Assembly: GCF_002803065.1 (NCBI RefSeq)
Contig: NZ_NNBL01000008.1
Coordinates: forward strand, 186,001-250,000
From: Streptomyces sp. CB01635
GTDB taxonomy: Bacteria; Actinomycetota; Actinomycetes; Streptomycetales; Streptomycetaceae
Reading direction: 5' to 3'
DNA length: 64,000 nt
Positions within the stretch are counted from its first letter, which is position 1, and every line of letters starts with the position of its first letter. Below are positions 18,560 to 27,500 of this stretch, one piece after another. Below the pieces are notes generated by a model, which saw only the letters and a list, made by a program, of their open reading frames with translations, was not told the DNA's origin and searched no databases. Position numbers and translations under genes: made by a program.

Positions 18560-18619
18560 AACCCCGCTCCCGTCCCCGTCCGCTCGAAAACCCCTGAGCC
18601 GCACAAGGAAGTGCCCCTC

Positions 18620-19927
18620 ATGCCTACGACCGTCCCCACGGCCGAAAGCCCCGAACTGACCCGCGAGAACGCCGTGTTCCGCAAGGTCATCCGGCGCATC
18701 GTCCCCTTCCTGATTCTCTGCTACGTCGTCTCGTACCTGGACCGGGTCAACGTCGGCTTCGCCAAGCTGCAGATGTCCGAGGACCTCGGCTTCAGCGAGG
18801 CGGCGTACGGCCTCGGCGCCGGCCTGTTCTTCATCGGCTACTTCCTGTTCGAAGTCCCCTCGAACCTGATGCTGCAGAAGGTCGGTGCCCGCACCTGGAT
18901 CGCCCGGATCATGATCAGCTGGGGCGTGGTCTCGGCGCTGTTCGTCTTCGTCAACAACGAGGCGACGTTCTACGTGCTCCGGTTCCTGCTCGGCGCCGCC
19001 GAGGCCGGGTTCTACCCGGGCGTGATCCTCTACTGCACGTACTGGTTCCCGTCCGCGCGGCGGGCCCGGGTGATCGCGCTGTTCATGTCGGCCATCCCCG
19101 TGGCGGGCATCTTCGGCAACCCGCTCTCGGGCTGGATCATGGACGTCTTCGAGGGCACCGGCGGCTGGAACGGCTGGCAGTGGCTGTTCCTCATCGAGGC
19201 GCTGCCCGCCATCGCGGTGGGCGTGATGACGCTGTTCTACCTGGACAACAGTGTGCGCGAAGCAAAGTGGCTGAGTGACGACGAGAAGAGCACGATCGAG
19301 CGCGCGCTCGCCGAGGACACCAAGCACCAGAGTGAGCACGGCAAGACGTGGGACGCGTTCCGCGACCCCAAGGTGTGGCTGATGTGCCTCATCTACTTCT
19401 TCTTCGTGATGGGCCAGTACGCGCTCACGTTCTGGATGCCGACCTTCGTCGAGTCCACCGGCATCGAGGGCGGCTTCGCGATCGGCGCGCTCAGCGCCGT
19501 GCCGTACCTGGCCGCGCTCGTCGCGATGAACCTCTTCGGCCGCTCCGCCGACAAGCGGCGCGAGCGCCGCTGGCACCTGGTCATCCCGAGCCTGATGGGC
19601 GCCGTCGGCTTCTCGCTGGCCGCGAGCTGGACCGGGTCGACCGCCCTGTCCCTGGTCGCGCTGTCCATCGCCGCCGCGGGCGTGCTGACCTGCGCGCCGC
19701 TGTTCTGGTCGCTGCCGACCGCCTTCCTCAGCGGCACCGCGGCCGCAGCCGGGCTCGCCGTCATCAACTCGGTGGGCAACCTGGCCGGCTTCGTCAGCCC
19801 GTACATGATCGGTTCGCTCAAGGACGCCACCGACTCGACGGCGATCCCGATGTACGTGCTGGCGCTGGGCCTGGTCATCGGCGCCGCGGCCGTCCTCGTC
19901 ACCAAGAAGAGCGTCGTCAACCGCTGA
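18620..19927 (+). CDS. MFS transporter, anion:cation symporter family (acid-sugar uptake)
   Basis: 435 residues with twelve predicted membrane helices. The ACS-family N-terminal signature is clear (SYLDRVNVGFAK), followed by FFIGYFLFEVPSNL in the second helix region. ATG 18620 follows AAGGAAG. Members import D-galactonate, glucarate, tartrate and similar carboxylates with protons. Its place between otnC and otnI makes threonate and erythronate the likely substrates (inference). Confidence 0.9.
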   Translation: MPTTVPTAESPELTRENAVFRKVIRRIVPFLILCYVVSYLDRVNVGFAKLQMSEDLGFSEAAYGLGAGLFFIGYFLFEVPSNLMLQKVGARTWIARIMISWGVVSALFVFVNNEATFYVLRFLLGAAEAGFYPGVILYCTYWFPSARRARVIALFMSAIPVAGIFGNPLSGWIMDVFEGTGGWNGWQWLFLIEALPAIAVGVMTLFYLDNSVREAKWLSDDEKSTIERALAEDTKHQSEHGKTWDAFRDPKVWLMCLIYFFFVMGQYALTFWMPTFVESTGIEGGFAIGALSAVPYLAALVAMNLFGRSADKRRERRWHLVIPSLMGAVGFSLAASWTGSTALSLVALSIAAAGVLTCAPLFWSLPTAFLSGTAAAAGLAVINSVGNLAGFVSPYMIGSLKDATDSTAIPMYVLALGLVIGAAAVLVTKKSVVNR

Positions 19928-19958
19928 CCGAGCCTGCCTCACACCTTACGGAGTCACC

Positions 19959-20753
19959 ATGCCGAGGTTCGCCGCGAACCTGTCCACCCTGTATCCCGAG
20001 CACGACTTCCCCGACCGCTTCGCCGCGGCCGCGGCGGACGGCTTCGAGGCCGTCGAGTACCTCTTCCCGTACGCGTACGAGGCGACCGACCTGCGGCGCC
20101 GTCTCGACGGGCACGGCCTGCGGCAGGTGCTGTTCAACGCGCCGCCGGGAGACTGGGACGCGGGTGAGCGCGGGATCGCGGCGCTGCCCGGACGCGAGAC
20201 GGAGGTGCGCGACGGCGTCGAGCGGGCGTTGGAGTACGCCGCCGCGCTCGACTGCCCACGCGTGCACATGATGGCGGGCCTGGTACCGCAGAGCGCCGAC
20301 CCGGCGCCGTACCGCGCGACGTACCTGTCGAACCTCGCGTACGCCGCCGAGCAGGCCGCGACCGTCGGCGTCGACATCCTGATCGAGCCGATCAACGGCC
20401 GCGACATGCCGGGCTACTTCCTCAGTCGGCAGGCCGACGCCCACGCCGTCGTGCAGGAGGTGGGAGCCCCCAACCTGAAGGTCCAGCTCGACCTGTACCA
20501 CTGCCAGATCGTCGAGGGCGACCTGACCGCCACACTCCGCCGCGACCTGCCCACCGGCCGCGTCGCCCACCTTCAGATCGCGGGCGTGCCCGACCGTCAC
20601 GAGCCCGATGCCGGAGAACTGAACCTCCGTCATCTCATGTCCGTCGTCGATGAGTTGGGCTTCGACGGCTGGATCGGCTGCGAGTACTTCCCCAAGGCCG
20701 GCACGAGCGAGGGTCTCGGCTGGCGACACAAGTTCCAAGGAGACAACGCATGA
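19959..20753 (+). CDS. otnI: 2-oxo-tetronate isomerase (hydroxypyruvate isomerase family)
   Basis: 264-residue TIM barrel of the hydroxypyruvate isomerase/AP endonuclease-2 group. Visible metal or substrate residues include E in LIEPINGRD, the D/H cluster in QLDLYHCQ, H in LQIAGVPDRHEPD and E in IGCEYFPK. It isomerises 2-oxo-tetronate from LtnD/DenD to 3-oxo-tetronate for the kinase. A GGAG ribosome site precedes the ATG. Its stop overlaps denD by ATGA. Confidence 0.9.
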   Translation: MPRFAANLSTLYPEHDFPDRFAAAAADGFEAVEYLFPYAYEATDLRRRLDGHGLRQVLFNAPPGDWDAGERGIAALPGRETEVRDGVERALEYAAALDCPRVHMMAGLVPQSADPAPYRATYLSNLAYAAEQAATVGVDILIEPINGRDMPGYFLSRQADAHAVVQEVGAPNLKVQLDLYHCQIVEGDLTATLRRDLPTGRVAHLQIAGVPDRHEPDAGELNLRHLMSVVDELGFDGWIGCEYFPKAGTSEGLGWRHKFQGDNA

Positions 20754-21784
20754 GGATCGTCATCACGGGTGGCTTCGGCTTCCTGGGCCGCCAGGTGGCC
20801 GAGGCCCTGCTGGAGCAGGGCACGTTCGAGGGCGCTCCCATCACCCGCCTCGTCCTCGCCGACCTCTTCGTACCGCAGGAGTCGCCGCTGTCCGCCGACC
20901 CGCTCGTGGACGTGGTCCAGGGCGACCTGACCGAGCGCCTCGGCGACCTGTTCGCGCAGCCCGTGGACGTGGTCATCCACCTCGCTGCCGCGGTCTCCGC
21001 CGAGTGCGAGGTCGACTTCGACCTCGGCATGGGCGCCAACCTGGATACGACCCGCGCCCTCCTTCAGGCGGCGCGCGCACAGTCGGCCGCAGGTCTTCAG
21101 AAGGTACGGGTGGTCTTCGCGAGCAGCGTCGCCATCTACGGCTCGGACGCCGCGCTGGCGCTGCCGCAGGTCGTCAGTGAGTCGACGCTGCCCACGCCGC
21201 AGTCCAGCTACGGCGTCCAGAAGCGGATCTGCGAGCAGTTGATAGCCGAGTACACCCGCCGCGGCTTCCTCGACGGCCGCGTCACCCGCCTGATGACGGT
21301 CTCGGTGCGCCCCGGCAAGCCGAACGCAGCAGCCTCCGGATTCCTGTCCGGCATCATCCGCGAGCCGCTGGCCGGCCTCGGGGCGATCTGCCCGGTCAGC
21401 CCGGACCTGCGGGTCGCCCTCGCCTCCCCCCGCCGCACCGTCGAGGGCATTCTGCGCGTGGCCCAGGCCGAGCGCGGCGAGGGCCCCGGGCAGCTGTCCG
21501 GCGGCCTCCCGGTCAACCTCCCGGCCCTCACGGTCACGGTTGCCGAGATCCTCGACACGCTGCGTCAGGTCGCCGGGGACGCCGTCGCCGACCTGGTGAA
21601 GGTCGCGCCGGACCCGGCCGTCGAGGCCATCGTCGGCTCCTGGCCGGCCGCCTTCGACAACACCCGCGCGGCCCGGCTCGGCCTTGAGCCCGACGCGGAC
21701 TTCGCGGCGGTGGTCCACCAGTACGTCGCCGACCACGCGCAGGCCGTCACCGCCACGCCGGCCAAGCCCACGCCGATAGACTGA
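20750..21784 (+). CDS. denD: D-erythronate dehydrogenase (extended SDR)
   Basis: 344-residue NAD-dependent epimerase/dehydratase-fold enzyme. It has an N-terminal ITGGFGFLG nucleotide motif, an SSVAIYG strand, and the YGVQK catalytic Tyr-Lys pair (YxxxK). DenD oxidises D-erythronate at C2 to the same 2-oxo-tetronate that LtnD yields from L-threonate. Presence of both dehydrogenases in one operon lets the cell use both diastereomers. Overlaps otnI; the regulator follows 5 bases after the stop. Confidence 0.85.
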   Translation: MRIVITGGFGFLGRQVAEALLEQGTFEGAPITRLVLADLFVPQESPLSADPLVDVVQGDLTERLGDLFAQPVDVVIHLAAAVSAECEVDFDLGMGANLDTTRALLQAARAQSAAGLQKVRVVFASSVAIYGSDAALALPQVVSESTLPTPQSSYGVQKRICEQLIAEYTRRGFLDGRVTRLMTVSVRPGKPNAAASGFLSGIIREPLAGLGAICPVSPDLRVALASPRRTVEGILRVAQAERGEGPGQLSGGLPVNLPALTVTVAEILDTLRQVAGDAVADLVKVAPDPAVEAIVGSWPAAFDNTRAARLGLEPDADFAAVVHQYVADHAQAVTATPAKPTPID

Positions 21785-21789
21785 CGACC

Positions 21790-22551
21790 ATGTTTACCAA
21801 GGTGGACGGGCCCGTCCGGCTCGCGGACCGCGTAGCCGCGATGCTCGCGGACGAGATCGAGTCCGGGCGGCTGACCACGGGCGACAAACTGCCGACCGAG
21901 GTGGAGCTGGTCAAGCAGCTCGGCGTCAGCCGCACCGTGATCCGCGAGGCCGTGTCCCGGCTGGCCAATGCGGGCCTGGTCGAACCGCGCCAGGGGCGGG
22001 GCGTCTTCGTCCTGCCCCGGCGCACCCGGCCACTCGACCTCGAGGCCGACACCACCAGCACCACCGACACCAAGGCCAAGGTGCTGCAGATCGTCGAGGT
22101 CCGCCGCGCCATGGAGGGCGAGGCGGCCGAGCTCGCCGCCACCCGCGCCACCGCCGCCGACCACGCCCGGATGCGAAAGGCCCTCGACGCGATCGACGCG
22201 GCGGTCTCGGCCGGCGGCGACGGCGCCGACGAGGACCTGGCCTTCCACCGCTCCATCGCGGAGTCGACCGGCAACGCGGTCCTGGTCTCCACCGTCCGCT
22301 ACCTCGGCGAGGTCTCCCGCAGCGGCATCCGCGTCACCCGCGCCAACGAGGCCCGCCGGGGCGACTTCTTCGACGCGGTCCGCGACGAGCACCACGCCAT
22401 CCTGGCCGCCATCGAGCAGGGCAACGCCGAAGCGGCCCGCACGGCCGCCCGCCGCCACCTCGAACACGCGGCGGCCCGGCTCCAGAAGGCGGGCCCCGAG
22501 TTCTGGAACACGGCGCAGGACCTGGGCGTGGAGCTCGACGCGGCTCCGTAA
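21790..22551 (+). CDS. FCD-domain GntR-family regulator of the acid-sugar operon
   Basis: 253 residues. The winged HTH lies at about residues 10-75 (RLADRVAAMLADEIESGRL, GVSRTVIREAVSRL), followed by an all-helical FCD effector domain (about 90-235) of FadR type with several possible metal-binding His/Asp residues. It ends the operon 5 bases after denD, so it is co-transcribed and could feed back on the palindrome at 15540-15554. Effector unknown; an oxo-tetronate or threonate is likely (inference). Confidence 0.9.
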   Translation: MFTKVDGPVRLADRVAAMLADEIESGRLTTGDKLPTEVELVKQLGVSRTVIREAVSRLANAGLVEPRQGRGVFVLPRRTRPLDLEADTTSTTDTKAKVLQIVEVRRAMEGEAAELAATRATAADHARMRKALDAIDAAVSAGGDGADEDLAFHRSIAESTGNAVLVSTVRYLGEVSRSGIRVTRANEARRGDFFDAVRDEHHAILAAIEQGNAEAARTAARRHLEHAAARLQKAGPEFWNTAQDLGVELDAAP

Positions 22552-22649
22552 TTCCTTTGGGGCCCGGCCCATTGACGTCGCCACCTCTCGTCCAGACGAC
22601 CCGGAGTTCGGGCTCATCGCTCCGCGGTGAACAGCCGTCCCGGCGGGGA

Positions 22650-22853
22650 AGCGAGCAGCTCAAACGGGCTTTCTTCCCCTCCGCGAGGTCGGCATGAACA
22701 CGCAAGTGCAGCATCTCTTCCAAAGAGGCCGCCGTCACCGGTCGCAGGTCCTCCCCCAGCCTCAATCTGTCGCGCTGCCCAGCCCTCGTCATCGGCCTCG
22801 AAATACCGCCACAGATCTCCTTCCTCGTAATAGGTGCGGAACCAGATCGCCAT
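22650..22853 (-). pseudogene. Small conserved Streptomyces protein, frameshifted in a C5 run
   Basis: ATG 22853 opens a peptide (IWFRTYYEEGDLWRYFEADD) resembling small conserved Streptomyces proteins of unknown function. After about 32 codons the family-like sequence continues in another frame (EDLRPVTAASLEEMLHLRV). The switch maps to the run CCCCC at 22753-22757; removing one base joins the parts. It is either a pseudogene or a sequencing error. The end given is the limit of recognisable sequence. Confidence 0.5.
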
Positions 22854-23480
22854 GCCGCCATCCCGACCCACCACCTTGACCAACACAGGGGCGCCCACCC
22901 CGCCCAGTCGGTGCCGTGCATCGAGACGCGACGCAACGGAGTGGAAACAAGCGGCACCAGCGCGGACCACCGGAACGTAGGCTCACCCTTCTCGAACTGA
23001 CCGCCACCGAGTGGGAGTTGGACCCCGCCTCCGACAGCCGACCCGGCCCCTCACGCAGCGCCACGTACCGCACCCCCCGGGCACGTCCGCACACGCGGGC
23101 AGCTCCCGGCAGCTGCGACCCGTTCCCGGCCTCCCGGGCCCAACTGCGGTAGCCCTCCCGCGAGTTCGCGGAAGCCGCCGATCTGGCCGTACGCGACGGC
23201 GAGACGATCGCGCACCTCGCGCACGAGAACGTCACCGACCGTTCCTGTCACGATCCGCCGACCGCTCGGCATGCAGCACCCTGCACAGCACGCCCCCGGG
23301 TAAAGCGACCTGGGCCGCACCGCCGCGCGACGCGGCGCGCTCCCTCACGCCCCGATCCGACCTCTGACCGCACGAGCCGATCCGAAACCCGGGCGCGAGA
23401 TCCCACAACCCCGACTGTCCCGCGGCGCGCACCACGTCCCTCCTCGCTCCGGCCATTGCCGACACGGATCGTCACCCTGC
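22854..23480. other. 627-base stretch without recognised gene
   Basis: Open frames exist on both strands but none has a good ribosome site with family-like sequence. A minus-strand peptide near 23160-23260 (EVRDRLAVAYGQIGGFREL) looks protein-like and could be a decayed gene. Confidence 0.35.
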
Positions 23481-23526
23481 TTGCGATCCGGAACGATGCT
23501 CCGTATTCTAAATGGAGCGACGTTCC
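23481..23526 (+). promoter_or_regulatory. Promoter overlapped by an inverted-repeat operator
   Basis: TTGCGA (23481-23486) and TATTCT (23504-23509) are spaced 17 bases, a good -35/-10 pair. They are straddled by arms GGAACGATGCTCC (23490-23502) and GGAGCGACGTTCC (23514-23526), inverted copies with two mismatches. A repressor dimer here would block the -10 box. The downstream reader is the SDR at 23941. Confidence 0.65.
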
Positions 23527-23940
23527 GTTTCCATTTCAGTCGGAGCCCGACGCGTCCGACCGCCTCCCACGCCCGCCACACCCATGACCCAGCGACACAG
23601 ACCCCCGAAGGGAAAGGCACAGGATGAGCGCATCCATGTCCTTCACCGGCGCGGCCGGCCTGTCCGCCCCCGTACTCTCCTGCAGCCCCGTGGTGCACTT
23701 CGCACTCGGACGAACTCTGCGCCGCTGCCTGCTCACCGGTTCCACCGCGACCACAACGCCTGACAGGCGATGCAGGACGAACCGACCTGCGGTCCCACGC
23801 CATCACATACGCCAAAGCCAAGTCAGCCGGCAGGCGCCGAGCGAGCCGTCTGCCGACAGCCACCGGGTCCCGCAGTCGACACACCGCGAGCTCATCGGCC
23901 GTCACACACCACCGGACGACGAAGGAACAGAGGACGTCTC
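23527..23940. other. Long leader between promoter and SDR gene
   Basis: 414 bases. A frame from ATG 23624 with a purine-rich upstream site (MSASMSFTGAAGLSAP...) runs 106 codons into the SDR start, but the later part is arginine/proline-rich and not family-like. It may be a remnant or a leader peptide. Confidence 0.3.
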
Positions 23941-24921
23941 ATGACACACAAGCAGCACCCCATCGGGTCGGGATTCACCGCCGCGTCGACAGCCGAAGAG
24001 GTCGCCGCCGGCATCGACCTGACCGGCAAGAACGTGATCATCACCGGCGGCCATGCCGGTCTCGGCCGCGAGGTCACCCGCGTACTGGTCAACGCCGGCG
24101 CATCCGTGACTGTGGGCTCACGCAATCCGCAGCGTGCACGGGAAGCGCTGGCAGACATCGAGGGCGTCGAAGTCAGCCGCCTCGACCTGATGGACCCGGC
24201 CTCGATCGACACGTTCGCCGAACGCCGGCTCGACACCCACCGCCCGCTCCACATCCTCATCAACTGCGCGGGCCTGCCGGCTCCCGCGCAACGCGAACTG
24301 GATGCGCGCGGCTACGAGGCGCAGTTCGCGACCAACCATCTGGGCCACTTCCAGCTGACGCTTCGCCTGTTGCCCGCGCTGCGCGCCACGCACGGCGCCC
24401 GCGTCGTCAACGTGACCTCCGGAGCCCAGCGGTTCTCCGACATCCGGTGGGACGACCTGCACTTCGCCGACGGCTACGGGCCCACCGCGGCCTACGCCCA
24501 GTCCAAGACCGCCAACGTGCTCTTCGCCGTCGAGCTGGACCGCCGATGGGCCAAGGACGGGATCCGCGGCTACGCCACCCACCCGGGCGTGGTGGTCGGC
24601 ACGAGCCTCAACAGCGCGACGGGCCAGGAGGGTCTGCGTGCCATGGGGCTCATCGACGAGGCCGGTCAGCCGATCATCGACCCCGAGGCGGGAAAGAAGA
24701 CCCTGCAGCAGGGCGCCGCCACCATCGTGTTCGCGGCGACCAGTCCCCTGCTGGCCGACATCGGCGGCGTCTACCTCAAGGACAGCGACATCTCACGGCT
24801 CGACGACGAGCCCAAGCCCCTCACCGCGGACAGCATCCCGTCCGAAGTCGCGTCCCACTCCATCGACCCGAAGTCCGCGCGGCGGCTCTGGGAGCTGAGC
24901 GAGCACATGCTCACCGCCTGA
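23941..24921 (+). CDS. Short-chain dehydrogenase/reductase
   Basis: 326 residues. Cofactor motif TGGHAGLG follows a short N-terminal lead; the NNAG position reads NCAG. The catalytic region contains VTSGAQ and YAQSK (YxxxK). The long C-terminal region resembles the WW-domain-oxidoreductase/retinol-dehydrogenase-like SDR branch. ATG 23941 is the first start giving the complete fold; the ribosome site (GAGGACGT) is modest. It is preceded by an operator-overlapped promoter. Substrate unknown, probably a small alcohol or ketone. Confidence 0.85.
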   Translation: MTHKQHPIGSGFTAASTAEEVAAGIDLTGKNVIITGGHAGLGREVTRVLVNAGASVTVGSRNPQRAREALADIEGVEVSRLDLMDPASIDTFAERRLDTHRPLHILINCAGLPAPAQRELDARGYEAQFATNHLGHFQLTLRLLPALRATHGARVVNVTSGAQRFSDIRWDDLHFADGYGPTAAYAQSKTANVLFAVELDRRWAKDGIRGYATHPGVVVGTSLNSATGQEGLRAMGLIDEAGQPIIDPEAGKKTLQQGAATIVFAATSPLLADIGGVYLKDSDISRLDDEPKPLTADSIPSEVASHSIDPKSARRLWELSEHMLTA

Positions 24922-25063
24922 TACCGAACTCCATGGCGCGCGAGGGCGGTTGCGGTCGAACGGGGTGCCGGTCCGGGTGATCTCGACCGGGTGGATTCAT
25001 GAAAGCGTGCGCAGAGCGGCGACGGCCTTGTGGGCGGCCTGGAGGCAAGCCCCTTTCGCAGTG

Positions 25064-25582
25064 CTAAGTGGCGGGAGTGATGTCGGCTGGACCTGTCGGT
25101 CGGTTCGTGTAGCGGTCGCGCATGGCGTCGCTGGCCGCGGGGCCTGCCGTGAAGACGTACGCGTCGCTGTCGTCGAGCCGGCGGCCGGTTCCGGCGTCGA
25201 CGACCACGGGCTCGACCGGCTGTCCACTGCCGGCGTCGACGAGGATCATGCTGCGCTCCTGCGGTGCGAGGCGGGAGTTGCCCCACGCGGCCAGGGCGAC
25301 GATCACGGGACGCAGGGACCGCCCCAGGGGAGTCAGTACGTACTCGTGGCGGACGGGGTTGGTCTGATAGGGCCGGCGCTCCAGCAGCCCGTCCGTGACG
25401 AGGGTCTTCAGGCGGGTGGTGAGCATGCTGGAGGAGATACGCAGGTTCTCCTGGAACTGGTCGAAGCGGGTGTAGCCGTCGAAGGCGTCATGGAGGAGTA
25501 GCAGCGTCCACCATTCGCCGACGTGCTGCACCGTCGTAGACAGCGGGCACTCCCGGTCCTCCAGCCTGATCCGGCTCGCCAT
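25064..25582 (-). CDS. HxlR-family winged-HTH regulator
   Basis: 172 residues from ATG 25582 (GGGGAGAG upstream). The HxlR core is clear: the conserved Cys in ECPLSTTVQHVGEWWTLLLL, then ISSSMLTTRLKTLVTDGLLE and PLGRSL. The C-terminal 60 residues are a longer, probably beta-rich tail (SMILVDAGSGQPVEPVVVD) seen in the subgroup fused to an extra small domain. It is divergent from an SDR gene; the 37-base nested palindrome between them is the likely binding site for both promoters. HxlR proteins often sense reactive electrophiles or quinones through the Cys; here this is inference. Confidence 0.88.
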   Translation of the reverse strand: MASRIRLEDRECPLSTTVQHVGEWWTLLLLHDAFDGYTRFDQFQENLRISSSMLTTRLKTLVTDGLLERRPYQTNPVRHEYVLTPLGRSLRPVIVALAAWGNSRLAPQERSMILVDAGSGQPVEPVVVDAGTGRRLDDSDAYVFTAGPAASDAMRDRYTNRPTGPADITPAT

Positions 25583-25602
25583 CGCGGCACTCTCCCCAGT
25601 AG

Positions 25603-25639
25603 GTGCTAAAGTCGAAGTCACTAGCTTCTATTTTAGCAC
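25603..25639. promoter_or_regulatory. Nested inverted-repeat operator, HxlR/SDR divergon
   Basis: Outer arms GTGCTAAA (25603-25610) / TTTAGCAC (25632-25639) and inner arms GAAG (25614-25617) / CTTC (25625-25628) share one centre at 25621. AT-rich for this genome. Lies between divergent starts 25582 and 25693. Confidence 0.75.
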
Positions 25640-25692
25640 TGACACGGTGGGCGGCGGTGCTCGCCCGACCGCCCCCGGGAACGGAAGCCATC

Positions 25693-26478
25693 GTGACCAC
25701 AACGCCCAGCGAATCCCTCGAAGGCCGGCGCGCTCTCGTCACCGGCGGCACCAAGGGCACCGGAGCGGCCATCGCCCGGCGGCTCTCGCAGGCGGGGGCG
25801 ACGGTCCTCGTCACCGCCCGCACCCGCCCCGCCGACGTAGAGGAGAAGACGTTCGTCGCCGCCGACCTGTCCAGCCCGGACGGTGCAGGCCACGTCGTCG
25901 CCGAGGTGGAGGCCCGGGTGGGCGGCGTCGACATCCTGGTCCACACACTCGGCGGCTCCCAGGCGCCCGCCGGAGGCTTCGCGATGCTCGGCGAGGACGA
26001 CTGGGCCCGGGAGCTCAACACCAATCTGCTGGCCGCCGTCCGCCTGGACCGCGGCCTCCTGCCCGGCATGATCACGGCCGGCAAGGGCGCGGTCGTCCAC
26101 GTCACCTCGATCCAGCGCCGCATGCCCCTGTGGAACGGCACCCTGGGCTACGCCGCCGCCAAGGCCGCGCTGACCACCTACAGCAAGGGCCTGGCCAACG
26201 AGGTCGCCCCCCACGGGGTGCGCGTCAACACCGTCTCACCGGGATTCATCCAGACCACCGCCGCCGACAACCTGGTCACCCGGATCGCCGCGGAAGCCGG
26301 GATCACCCAGGGAGCGGCGCTGGACCGGCTCATGGACTCCCTCGGCGGCATCCCCCTCGGCCGCCCCAACCGGCCCGAGGAAGTCGCCGAACTCGTCGCC
26401 TTCCTCGTCTCCGACCGCGCCTCGTCCATCGTCGGCACCGAACACGTCATCGACGGCGGCACCACCCCTACCGTCTGA
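25693..26478 (+). CDS. Short-chain dehydrogenase/reductase (FabG-like)
   Basis: 261 residues from GTG 25693. TGGTKGTG cofactor motif, VTSIQRR with catalytic Ser, YAAAK (YxxxK), and a C-terminal GTEHVIDGGTTPTV typical of classical SDRs. Classical family length. Divergently transcribed from the HxlR regulator and followed after 26 bases by a SnoaL-like protein, so the pair is likely induced together. Substrate not assignable. Confidence 0.9.
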   Translation: MTTTPSESLEGRRALVTGGTKGTGAAIARRLSQAGATVLVTARTRPADVEEKTFVAADLSSPDGAGHVVAEVEARVGGVDILVHTLGGSQAPAGGFAMLGEDDWARELNTNLLAAVRLDRGLLPGMITAGKGAVVHVTSIQRRMPLWNGTLGYAAAKAALTTYSKGLANEVAPHGVRVNTVSPGFIQTTAADNLVTRIAAEAGITQGAALDRLMDSLGGIPLGRPNRPEEVAELVAFLVSDRASSIVGTEHVIDGGTTPTV

Positions 26479-26504
26479 ACCCGCCACCACTCCGAGGACC
26501 CGCC

Positions 26505-26867
26505 ATGCACGACAACCAGACCCACACGGCGCCCGCCCCCGACGCCCTGCCCGACACGATCACCCGCTACCTCAACGCCCACCGGGCCCACGACACCGCC
26601 ACCGCCCTCTCCTCCTTCACCCCCGACGCCACCGTCACCGACGACGGCACCACCTACCGGGGCACCGAGGCGATCGAGCAGTGGCTGAGCCGGTCCGCCA
26701 CCGAGTTCACCTACACCATCGAGCTCATCGGCACGCAGAAGACCGACGCCACCCACTACACCGCCACGCACCACCTCGAAGGGGACTTCCCCGGTGGCAC
26801 CGTCGACCTGCGCTACGCATTCACCCTCCGCGACCACCTCATCGAACGCCTCCTCATCGCACCCTGA
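26505..26867 (+). CDS. SnoaL-like / NTF2-fold protein
   Basis: 120 residues of alpha+beta cone fold (ITRYLNAHRAHDTATALSSF, GTEAIEQWL, LEGDFPGGTVDLRYAF). Such proteins act as small isomerases, hydrolases or ligand binders; no catalytic dyad can be assigned. It is co-directional and close behind the SDR, suggesting one transcript under HxlR control. Confidence 0.8.
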   Translation: MHDNQTHTAPAPDALPDTITRYLNAHRAHDTATALSSFTPDATVTDDGTTYRGTEAIEQWLSRSATEFTYTIELIGTQKTDATHYTATHHLEGDFPGGTVDLRYAFTLRDHLIERLLIAP

Positions 26868-26899
26868 CCCGACAGGTGAAGTCGGGCGACAGCGCACAT

Positions 26900-27500
26900 G
26901 CGGCGCACGGCCGCCGCCGCAGCGGGAAGTGACCTCGGCGGCCATCCTGCGGTTTCCCACGAATGCGACGGACGGTGGCGCGCTACGTACAACTCCCGGT
27001 TCCCGGTCCACCGCCGCGTGCCCGCGCTCGCCCGCATGGACGAGACGGACGGCGGCCTGGGAGTTCTCGATCCGGCCGGCGGTGCCGGTGCCCTGGCGCT
27101 GGACCTCGACGGTGTGGGTGCCCGTCTTCACGTCGCCGGTCTCGTCCACAACGGGCACCGTCGCCCCGTCGTAGAGATGTCTGACGACGTACTCGCGCAC
27201 ATCGTCACGCACGGCGTCGGCACGGCGTCGGCATCCCATGAGACCCGGCACAGCAGGTGCTGCATGGCGTGCGAGGTCGTCTCACCGGCCCACTCCGCAA
27301 TCGTCCAGCAGTTCTTGCGCGGCAGGTCCGACAGCGGCCCCAGCACCAAGTCCCTCACCGGGCGCCGGAGCTCCACCTGCGAGAACCGGCCCGCTATCCC
27401 GCCATCAGAACCTCGAACGCCTCCTGCCACCAGGCAGGGTCTGCGTTGTGACCAGCGGCCATCGCAAGATCGTCAGTCCTCACATACCGATGGTCAGCGG
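26900..27500 (-). mobile_element. IS701-family transposase remnant
   Basis: Minus-strand fragments in different frames spell an IS701-type transposase: AFEVLMAG, IAGRFSQVELRRPVRDLVLG, NCWTIAEWAGETTSHAMQHL, VREYVVRHLYDGATVPVVDE, AGERGHAAVDRELYV. At least three frame changes and absence of the C-terminal half show it is dead. No terminal inverted repeats were recognised. Confidence 0.7.

Noticed and set aside
17570..19942. 790-codon minus-strand frame across otnK, otnC and the transporter
   Set aside because: Antisense shadow; the plus-strand proteins have clear motifs and ribosome sites.
23624..23944. Small gene in the leader of the SDR
   Set aside because: It has an acceptable ribosome site, but the later two-thirds are Arg/Pro/Thr-rich and it ends at the SDR start; no family.
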